Source: Xanthomonas rydalmerensis (GTDB lineage: Bacteria > Pseudomonadota > Gammaproteobacteria > Xanthomonadales > Xanthomonadaceae). Taken from it: a stretch of 64,000 bases of DNA. Shown piece by piece: positions 57,020 to 64,000 of this stretch. Both the position numbers and the translations under genes were made by a program. The notes below the pieces were generated by a model that saw only the letters and a list, made by a program, of their open reading frames with translations, ran no database searches and was not told the DNA's origin. Positions within the stretch are counted from its first letter, which is position 1; each line of letters starts with the position of its first letter. The DNA lies in assembly GCF_033170385.1 (NCBI RefSeq), contig NZ_CP126170.1, positions 3,000,001-3,064,000 on the forward strand, written 5' to 3'.

Positions 57020-58311
57020 CCCAGCGTGTCCCAGCGCGCGCGCAGCGCCTGCAACTGCAGATCGGCGGCGGCGCCGGGCGACACCCGCGCCGCCAGGCTG
57101 CCTTCCGGCGTACGCCCCTGCCCTGCGCTGTCGGCGGATGCGGCGGCGGCCTGGTAGGCCTCGCGGAACGGCACGCCGGCCACCGCGGCTTCCACCGCCA
57201 CGTCGGTGGCGTACATGCCCGAATCGATCGCCGCGCGCAGCCTGTCCTCGCGCCACTCCAGGTTGGCCAGCAGCGCCGGCAGCAGCTCCAGCGCGGCCAG
57301 GCCGCGACCGAAGCCGTGGAAGATCGCGCCCTTGCTGCTCTGCAGGTCGCGGTGATAGCCCGACGGCAGCGACAGCAGTTGTTCGATCTCGGTGCGCGCG
57401 GCGGCCACGCTGGCGTGGGTGGCGCGCATCAGTTCGATCACGTCCGGGTTGCGCTTGTTGGGCATGATCGAGCTGCCGGTGGTGTACTGCGCCGGCAGCG
57501 CCACGAAGCCGAACTCGCCGCTGGTGAACAACGACAGATCCCAGGCCAGGCGGCGCAGGTCCAGGGTCGCACTGCCCAGCGCTTCCAGCGCGGCCATCTC
57601 GAACTTGCCGCGCGACAGCTGCGCATAGATCGGGCTGACCTGCAGGCGCGCGAAGCCCAGCGCAGCGGTGGTGTGGGCGCGGTCCAGCGGCAGGTTGACG
57701 CCATAGCCGGCGGCGGTGCCCAGCGGATTGCAGTCGACCAGGCGCAGGGTGTCGCGGGCACGCAGCGCATCGTCGATGAAGGCCTCGGCCCAGCCCGCCC
57801 ACCACATGCCGGCCGAGGACACCACGGCGCGCTGGATGTGGGTGTAGCCGGGCACCGGCAGGTCGCGCTCGGCCTGCGCGCGGTCCAGCGCCACCTTGGC
57901 GATCTCCGCGCTCAGTTGCGCCAGCCGCGCCAGCTTGTCCTTCAGCCACAGCCGGGTGGCGACCAGGATCTGGTCGTTGCGGCTGCGTCCGGTGTGGATC
58001 TTGCGCCCGGCATCGCCCAGGCGCTCGGTCAGCCGGGCCTCGATCGCCGAGTGGCCGTCCTCGAAGCGCGAATCCAGCACGAACGCGCCGCTGCGGAAAT
58101 CCTCGGCCAGCACCGCCAGCTCGCGCTGCAGCCCGGCCAGTTCGTCGGCCGAGAGAATGCCGATGCGCTGCAGGCCTTCTGCGTGCGCGCCGCTGGCGGC
58201 GATGTCGTGCAGGAAGAACTCGCGGTCCAGCAGCACGTCGTCGCCGGCCAGGAACGCCTGGATCTGCGTGTCGACGGCGACGCCGGGTTTTTGCCAAAGC
58301 AGATTGGTCAT
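57016..58311 (-). CDS. argH: Argininosuccinate lyase
   Basis: Splits argininosuccinate to arginine and fumarate. The 431-residue protein has [23 protein letters not shown] near 107-129, [18 protein letters not shown], and the fumarase/aspartase superfamily signature [12 protein letters not shown] near 284-295. A slightly short form of the family (450-460) ending RARWDTLG, without an extra C-terminal domain. It stands between argC and the proB unit on the same strand, so it belongs to the argGE'BCH-proBA cluster. Confidence 0.95.
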   Translation of the reverse strand: MTNLLWQKPGVAVDTQIQAFLAGDDVLLDREFFLHDIAASGAHAEGLQRIGILSADELAGLQRELAVLAEDFRSGAFVLDSRFEDGHSAIEARLTERLGDAGRKIHTGRSRNDQILVATRLWLKDKLARLAQLSAEIAKVALDRAQAERDLPVPGYTHIQRAVVSSAGMWWAGWAEAFIDDALRARDTLRLVDCNPLGTAAGYGVNLPLDRAHTTAALGFARLQVSPIYAQLSRGKFEMAALEALGSATLDLRRLAWDLSLFTSGEFGFVALPAQYTTGSSIMPNKRNPDVIELMRATHASVAAARTEIEQLLSLPSGYHRDLQSSKGAIFHGFGRGLAALELLPALLANLEWREDRLRAAIDSGMYATDVAVEAAVAGVPFREAYQAAAASADSAGQGRTPEGSLAARVSPGAAADLQLQALRARWDTLG

Positions 58312-58318
58312 TGGGAAG

Positions 58319-58350
58319 CCGGGAATGGGGATTGGGGAATTGGGATTCGG
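58319..58350. repeat. Single GGGAATGGGGATTGGGG repeat arm
   Basis: GGGAAGCCGGGAATGGGGAT and its continuation match the left-arm type at 4829 and 7627, without a facing arm. It lies in the 88-bp argC-argH gap. Confidence 0.7.
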
Positions 58351-58399
58351 AAAGCGGCGCGCTGCGTCCGTTGGGGATGCGGCGCTGATTGTGAGTGTC

Positions 58400-59376
<977 letters not shown>

Positions 59377-59380
<4 letters not shown>

Positions 59381-59994
59381 GCGTGCGAATCCAGGCGGAA
59401 CTGCAGGTGGCGTTTCACCCCGGCCCATTCCGTATCGATGATGGAGAAGATGACGGTGTCGCGCGGGGTGCCGTCGGCGTGGCGCTTGTGGTTGCGCAGC
59501 ACGCCGTCCTGCTTGGCCCCCAGCCGCGCGATCGCGGTGCGCGAGGCGTGATTGAACCAGCTGGTCTCGAACACCACGCTGAGGCAGCCGAGCGTGTCGA
59601 AGGCGTGGCCAAGCAGCAGCAGCTTGGCCTCGGTGTTCAGGCCGCTGCGCTGCACTCGCGGCGCGTACCAGGTGTAGCCGATCGACAGGGTCGGCACCTG
59701 CGGATCCAGGCCGTAGAAGCGCGTGCTGCCGACGATCTCGCCCTGCGCGTCGCGCACCACGAACGGCAGCACCCGACCCAATGCCTGCACCTCCAACGCA
59801 GCGGCGACATAGGCGTCCACGCGTTCCGGCGCCGGCACGTTGGTGTACCACAGCGCGTCCAGGCCGCTGCCGCGCAGCGCGGCGCGCAGGCCCTCGACAT
59901 GCGCCGCCTGCAGCGGCTCCAGGCTGACGTGGCGCCCGCGCAGCATCGGCACGTGGCGCCAGGATTCGGGAAGCACGGGATCGATGCTGGACAT
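59377..59994 (-). CDS. GNAT acetyltransferase, RimJ/RimL-like
   Basis: The 205-residue product [23 protein letters not shown] has the RimJ/RimL fold: [46 protein letters not shown], with the acetyl-CoA loop region and TEAK helix, then [31 protein letters not shown]. Probably acetylates an amine or protein N terminus. It is inserted between argB and argC (ATGA overlap with argC). A role in arginine synthesis is possible but not needed, since the NAGS domain is already present in ArgB. Confidence 0.9.
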
Positions 59995-60021
59995 GGGGTA
60001 AGTCCTAAACGAAGGGGCCGC

Positions 60022-61338
60022 TCAACCCTGCAGGGTCGGCGTGCGCGTCGCGCAATGCGCCACGCAGTGCTGGATCTGCTCGAAGGTGTCCAGCCCGTAC
60101 CAGAACACCTTCCACTTCTCCTGCTTGAAGCAGCCGTCGGACTCGGCGTAGTAGAAGATGTTGACCTGGTTGTTGTGGCGCGAACGCCAGAACAGCTGCG
60201 GCGTTTCCTCGCGCATCACGTTCCACACCGCGCGGCCCAGGCCCTCGCCCTGCGCGTCGTCGAGCACCGCGAACTTGTCCAGGTAGGTGTAGCCGCCCTC
60301 GTCGGTCAGGATCACCGCAGTGCGGTAGTTCTCGCTGACGTAGGCGCGCAGCAGCTTGGTGGTGTCGAAATAATCCGGCACCAGGGTGCGGCCGAAGCTG
60401 GATTCGATCAGGGTCTTCAGCCGCGGCAGGTCCAGCTCGCTCCACGCCGTGGCGCGCAGCACCTTCTCGCCGCGCCGCACCAGGGTACCCGAGCCCTTAT
60501 GGGTGAACAGTTCCTTGGCCAGGTCGGCCGGGCGCGTGATCGACACCGACGACTCCAGCGGCAGCCGGTCCAGCAGATCCTTGATCTGCTCGATCTTCAC
60601 CTTCATGCCGCCATGGATCCAGGGCTGTGCGATCAGGTGGTCGTACTCGGTGGACAGGTTGATCGAATCGATCACCGTGCCGCGCTCGTCGAGCAGGCCG
60701 CCGGTGCCGGTGAGGAAGATGATCTTGTACGGCTGCAGCTCCTGCACCAATTCGTTGGCGGCGAAATCGGCGTTGATGTTGAGGATCTGCCCGCTGGGGG
60801 TCTCGCCCAGGCTGGTGATGACCGGGATGGAGCCGGCCTGCAGGCTGGCCTCGATCGGCGCCAGGTTCACCGCGGTGACTTCGCCGACCAGCCCGTAGGT
60901 GTCGCGATCCAGGTACTGCGCCTCGAACACGCCGCCGGTGATCGAAGTGGCGCGCGCGCCGTTCTGCTGCAGCGCCTCGACCAGCTTGAGGTTGGAGGCC
61001 TGGAACACCCGGCGCACGATCGCCAGCGCTTCCGGCGAGGTCACCCGCAGACCGTTGACGGTCTGCTTGTCGATGCCGGCGGCGGACAGCTCCGCGTCCA
61101 GCTGCGGGCCGGCGCCGTGCAGCACGATCGGGGTCAAGCCCACTTCCTGCAGGAACGACAGCGAAGAGGTCAGCGCCTCCAGGTCGTCGCGCAGCACCGC
61201 GCCACCGACCTTGACCACGGCGAAGCGCTTGGCGTCCAGTTGCGAGAAGCGCTTGAGGTACTGGCTGATCTCCTTCGCGCTGGCCATGCTCGAGAGCAGG
61301 CGCACGATGGTCTGGCGGGTTTGGCGGTTGGCGTGCAT
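60022..61338 (-). CDS. argB: Bifunctional N-acetylglutamate synthase/kinase (NAGS/K)
   Basis: Carries out the first two steps of arginine synthesis in one protein. The 438-residue product has an amino acid kinase domain (about 35-285: [76 protein letters not shown]). A C-terminal GNAT domain of the vertebrate-type NAGS follows (about 300-435: [54 protein letters not shown]). Known Xanthomonas enzymes of this type are tetrameric and arginine-inhibited. MASAKEIS at 61287 is a good alternative start; the first 17 residues are not family-conserved. Confidence 0.94.
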   Translation of the reverse strand: MHANRQTRQTIVRLLSSMASAKEISQYLKRFSQLDAKRFAVVKVGGAVLRDDLEALTSSLSFLQEVGLTPIVLHGAGPQLDAELSAAGIDKQTVNGLRVTSPEALAIVRRVFQASNLKLVEALQQNGARATSITGGVFEAQYLDRDTYGLVGEVTAVNLAPIEASLQAGSIPVITSLGETPSGQILNINADFAANELVQELQPYKIIFLTGTGGLLDERGTVIDSINLSTEYDHLIAQPWIHGGMKVKIEQIKDLLDRLPLESSVSITRPADLAKELFTHKGSGTLVRRGEKVLRATAWSELDLPRLKTLIESSFGRTLVPDYFDTTKLLRAYVSENYRTAVILTDEGGYTYLDKFAVLDDAQGEGLGRAVWNVMREETPQLFWRSRHNNQVNIFYYAESDGCFKQEKWKVFWYGLDTFEQIQHCVAHCATRTPTLQG

Positions 61339-61418
61339 GGCGTGGGGCGGTGTCCGAAGGAGTCCAGGGTGGACGCGATCGCGGGATCGGTCCGGGCGAC
61401 GTGGGAAAGGCGCGCGGC

Positions 61419-62561
61419 TCAGCGCGCGCCGTTGATGATGCGGTGCACCGAGTCGGCGTAGCGCTGCAGTTGCTCCAGCGTCACGAACTCGTCGGCGGTA
61501 TGCGCCTGGGCGATGTCGCCCGGGCCGTAGACCAGCGCGGTGTAGCCGCCGGCGGAGAACAGCGAGGCCTCGGTCCAGAAGTCCACCGCGTTGCCGATCG
61601 GCAGCTCCAGCGCATCGGCGACGTCGCGCGCGGCCAGGCGCTTGTCCTCGGCGCGCGCGCCATTCCAGTCAGAAGCCGCGCCCGACGGCAGGCTGGGACC
61701 ACGGAACGTTTCCTCGAAGTGCGCCGCGGCCGGCTCGGCGAAACCGGCGAAGGTCGCCAGCAAGGCGTCCACGTCCATCGACGGCAGCGGCCGGAAACCG
61801 AAGCGCAACTCCGCCGCCGGCGCGATCATGTTGGCCTTGATCCCGCCCTCGACACGGCCGATGTTGAAGCGCAGCCCGGTCAACCCGCCGAAACGCGCGT
61901 GCGCCAGCGACTCCACATGGTCCAGCGCACGGCCGCCCCAGCGCATCGCCTGATGCAGCGCGCTGGCTGCGGCGTCCTGCTTGCCCGAGGCGTGGCCGGC
62001 GCGGCCGGCGAAGCGCATCAGCACCGAACTGATGCCACGATGCGCCAGCACCGCCTCGCTCATGGTCGGCTCGGCCACCAGCACTGCCTCGAATGCCGGG
62101 ACCCGGGACCCGGGACCCGGGACCGAGGGGTGGGCGGCCAGGAACGCGGCGATGCAGCGCGGGTCGTTGGCTTCCTCGTCGCTGGAGAACAGAAACGCGG
62201 CATCGCCGTCGCCGGCATTGGCCGCGGCCAGCAGCGCCGCCGCCGCGCCCTTGATGTCGCACACGCCCAATCCGACCACGCGATCGTCCAGGCGCCGCAT
62301 CACGTGCGGATCGGCGCTCCAGTGCGGCGAATCCGGCACCGTGTCCAGATGCACGTTGAACAGGTACTTGGGCGTGCCGCGCACCGCGTACAGGCTGACC
62401 GCGCCGGCGCCGTGGTCGATCACCTCCACCGCGAAGCCGGGCAGCTGCGCGCGGAGGTAGTCGAAGATGCCATCGGTGCCGATCGCCCGCGGCGGATTGC
62501 GGGTGTCGAAGGACACCAGCGCCTGCAGGTGATCGAGCGTGGAGGTGAGCAGATCGGTCAT
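61419..62561 (-). CDS. argE: N-acetyl-L-citrulline deacetylase (ArgE')
   Basis: In Xanthomonas arginine synthesis goes through acetylcitrulline, made by the transcarbamylase ArgF', and this M20 metallopeptidase removes the acetyl group. The 380-residue product has metal ligands in [15 protein letters not shown] near 70, [16 protein letters not shown] near 100 and [17 protein letters not shown] near 128. The dimerisation domain starts [25 protein letters not shown]. The insert [13 protein letters not shown] near 144-156 is encoded by a dispersed repeat and extends the family length (about 366). Sits between argG and argB on the same strand. Confidence 0.9.
   Translation of the reverse strand: MTDLLTSTLDHLQALVSFDTRNPPRAIGTDGIFDYLRAQLPGFAVEVIDHGAGAVSLYAVRGTPKYLFNVHLDTVPDSPHWSADPHVMRRLDDRVVGLGVCDIKGAAAALLAAANAGDGDAAFLFSSDEEANDPRCIAAFLAAHPSVPGPGSRVPAFEAVLVAEPTMSEAVLAHRGISSVLMRFAGRAGHASGKQDAAASALHQAMRWGGRALDHVESLAHARFGGLTGLRFNIGRVEGGIKANMIAPAAELRFGFRPLPSMDVDALLATFAGFAEPAAAHFEETFRGPSLPSGAASDWNGARAEDKRLAARDVADALELPIGNAVDFWTEASLFSAGGYTALVYGPGDIAQAHTADEFVTLEQLQRYADSVHRIINGAR
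62096..62127. repeat. GGGACCC repeat inside argE'
   Basis: Three and a half tandem CGGGACC units (CCGGGACCCGGGACCCGGGA and on) lie within the argE' frame and encode [10 protein letters not shown]. This copy is in a gene, unlike most of the others. Confidence 0.85.
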
Positions 62562-62567
62562 GGTGGG

Positions 62568-63020
62568 TCAGTCCGCCGTGGTGCTGGTGCGGTAGAGGTC
62601 GGGATAGGCGATTTCCATCAACGACTGCGGCCGCGCCGGCGCGGCGAAGCCGTATTGGGCGTAGAGCGCATGCGCATCGGAGGTGGCGAGCATGAAGCGG
62701 CGCAGGCCCTGCAACTGCGGATGGGCCATGATCGCGGCGACCAGTTGCTTGCCGTAGCCGCGGCCACGGTAGGCGTCGAGCACGAACACGTCGGCCAGAT
62801 AGGCAAACGTCGCCCCGTCGGTGATCGCTCGGGCGAACGCCACCTGCCCTGCGCCCTCGACATAGCCGCCGAAGCACAGCGAACCGGCGATCGCCCGCTG
62901 CACCGTGTTCAGCGGGATGCCCAGGCACCAATAGGCCTGCTCGCTGAGGAAGCGATGGATCAGCGACAGATCCAGTTCCTGCTTGTCGGTGCTGATGCGT
63001 AGTGCGTGCATGGGTTCCAT
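62568..63020 (-). CDS. GNAT family N-acetyltransferase
   Basis: The 150-residue product MEPMHALRISTDKQELDLSLIHRFLSEQAYWC has the GNAT core: AYLADVFVLDAYRGRGYGKQLVAAIMAHPQLQGLRRFMLATSDAHALYAQYGF, with the acetyl-CoA motif RGRGYGKQ near 92. The opening resembles the YitI/aminoalkyl acetyltransferase type. It lies between argG and argE' (6 bp to argE'), so it is probably in the arg transcript. The long upstream frame to 63209 runs through a repeat and was rejected; MHALRIS at 63011 is an alternative start. Confidence 0.88.
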   Translation of the reverse strand: MEPMHALRISTDKQELDLSLIHRFLSEQAYWCLGIPLNTVQRAIAGSLCFGGYVEGAGQVAFARAITDGATFAYLADVFVLDAYRGRGYGKQLVAAIMAHPQLQGLRRFMLATSDAHALYAQYGFAAPARPQSLMEIAYPDLYRTSTTAD

Positions 63021-63029
63021 TGCAGTGGC

Positions 63030-63201
63030 CCCCTTCTCCCGCCGGGAGAAGGTGCCCCCGAAGGGGGCGGATGAGGGTACGGGCGAAGCCTGGTAAAGCG
63101 AATCGCGCCAGCGAGGTAAAGGGAAAGGCGCAACGCGCAGCCGACGATTGCGAGGCTTCGCCCGTACCCTCACCCCAACCCCTCTCCCGAGGGAAGAGGG
63201 G
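63030..63201. repeat. Composite palindromic repeat element between argG and the GNAT gene
   Basis: Nested palindromes: CCTTCTCCCG/CGGGAGAAGG at 63032-63052, GCCCCCGAAGGGGGC at 63054-63068, and an outer 19-bp inverted repeat GAGGGTACGGGCGAAGCCT at 63073-63091 matching 63153-63171. A final hairpin CCCCTCT...AGAGGGG lies at 63179-63201. The element fills the whole 193-bp argG-GNAT gap. Elements of this kind are known in Xanthomonas genomes as non-autonomous dispersed repeats. Confidence 0.8.
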
Positions 63202-63213
63202 CTTTTCAAAGCG

Positions 63214-64000
63214 TCAGCGATTGACTTGCGCGTACAGCGTGGAGCTCATCCCGAACAGCTTGATGAAGCCCTCGGCCTCGGCCACGCCCCAATCCGCCGA
63301 CTGCGCGTAGGTCGCGCCCTTGGCGTTGAGCAGGTGCGGCGACTTCACCGCCACCGCGTCGACACGGCCGCCGCGGGTCTCCAGCGTCACCTCGCCGTTG
63401 ACCATCGCCTGCGACGACTTCAGGAAGGCTTCCAGGTCGGTCTTCAGCGGGTCGTGGTAGAAGCCCTCGTAGACCAGCTCCACCCACTTGCGCGCCACGT
63501 CCGGCTTGAAGCGGTTCTGCTGCTTGGTCAGCACCGCGTCCTCCAGCGCGCGGTGCGCGGCCAGCAGCGCCACTAGGCCCGGCGCCTCGAACACGATGCG
63601 GCCCTTCAGGCCGATCACGGTGTCGCCGGTGTACACGCCGCGGCCCACGCCGTAGGGCGCGAACAGCTTGTTGAGCTTGGCCAGGATCTGTTCGCCCGGC
63701 AGCGCCTTGCCGTCGAGTTCGACCGCCTCGCCCTGCACGAACTTCAGCTTCACCGTCAGCGGCTCGGTCGGCCACGCGCTGCGCGGCGCGCACCAGCCGC
63801 GGGCGCCCTCGCCCGGCGCTTCCCAGCGATCGATCTCGCCGCCGGACATGGTCAGGCCGAGCAGGTTCTCGTTGATGGTGTAGGCCTGCTGCTTGGCACG
63901 CACGCCGAAGCCGCGCTCTTCCAGGTACTTCTGCTCGTAGGCGCGGGTCTGGGTGTGTTCCTTCTGGATTTCGCGGATCGGCGCGACGATCTCGTAGTCG
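63214..64000 (-). CDS. argG: Argininosuccinate synthase (C-terminal part, cut by window end)
   Basis: Joins citrulline and aspartate with ATP. The visible 262 residues are the C-terminal part: [112 protein letters not shown], ending [11 protein letters not shown]. The N-terminal ATP-binding part lies beyond the window edge. It is upstream of the GNAT, argE' and argB genes in the transcript; the family layout in Xanthomonas predicts argF' just beyond it. Confidence 0.93.
   Translation of the reverse strand, partial: DYEIVAPIREIQKEHTQTRAYEQKYLEERGFGVRAKQQAYTINENLLGLTMSGGEIDRWEAPGEGARGWCAPRSAWPTEPLTVKLKFVQGEAVELDGKALPGEQILAKLNKLFAPYGVGRGVYTGDTVIGLKGRIVFEAPGLVALLAAHRALEDAVLTKQQNRFKPDVARKWVELVYEGFYHDPLKTDLEAFLKSSQAMVNGEVTLETRGGRVDAVAVKSPHLLNAKGATYAQSADWGVAEAEGFIKLFGMSSTLYAQVNR

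Noticed and set aside
62568..63209. 213-codon form of the GNAT gene
   Set aside because: The extra 63 N-terminal residues are read from the palindromic repeat element and are not part of the family; MEPMHAL at 63020 is used instead.

Overview
The window is a GC-rich, gene-dense chromosomal segment from Xanthomonas or a very close relative. This rests on four things: an arginine cluster with a fused N-acetylglutamate synthase/kinase and an ArgE' of the acetylcitrulline route, an alpha-amino acid ester hydrolase very like the X. citri enzyme, TonB-receptor sugar loci, and genus-typical REP repeats. No phage, insertion sequence, CRISPR array or plasmid function was seen. Most neighbouring genes overlap by four bases (ATGA), so the operons are tight.

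Layout. 1-7.6 kb: a sugar-ABC ATPase (ugpC-like, minus strand) faces zwf-glk-pgl-edd-eda, a complete Entner-Doudoroff route from glucose to pyruvate and glyceraldehyde-3-phosphate. 7.7-20 kb (minus strand): a LacI-family regulator, an Oar-like TonB-dependent receptor, a glucoamylase-domain (GH144-like) lipoprotein, a sugar-binding lipoprotein, two CUT1 permeases and a large discoidin/six-hairpin glycosidase. A 14-bp LacI-type site (TGAAANCGNTTACA) occurs before the regulator, before the GH144-like gene and in the ugpC/zwf gap. It suggests one regulon running from glycan capture at the outer membrane to the Entner-Doudoroff enzymes. 20.1-24.6 kb: bolA-like and yciI-like genes, then scpA-scpB-rluB. 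24.7-28.4 kb: small secreted or membrane proteins and an omega-amidase-like hydrolase; a methionine-type aminotransferase follows. 29.8-36.9 kb: the cytochrome c maturation operon ccmABCDEFGHI. 37.4 kb: metX. 38.8-45.4 kb: divergent cydDC and cydABX sharing an FNR/ANR-type box. 45.4 kb: tRNA-Pro(CGG). 46-51 kb: a LysR regulator divergent from an alcohol dehydrogenase/hydrolase/MFS/cyclophilin-like operon. 51-53 kb: the amino acid ester hydrolase. 53.2-64 kb: proA, proB, argH, argC, argB(A), argE' and argG (cut by the window edge), with two GNAT acetyltransferases, a YciI-like protein and a secreted BPL_N-like protein between them.

Three repeat classes punctuate the gaps. First, REP elements related to GTAGGAGCGGCTTCAGCC. 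Second, a GGGAYTCGGGAYT-type degenerate repeat, often as facing inverted pairs 50-190 bp apart, which also enters the coding sequences of ugpC, proB and argE'. Third, one composite palindromic element upstream of argG's neighbour. All functional calls come from reading translated sequence and recalling family motifs; no database search was run.
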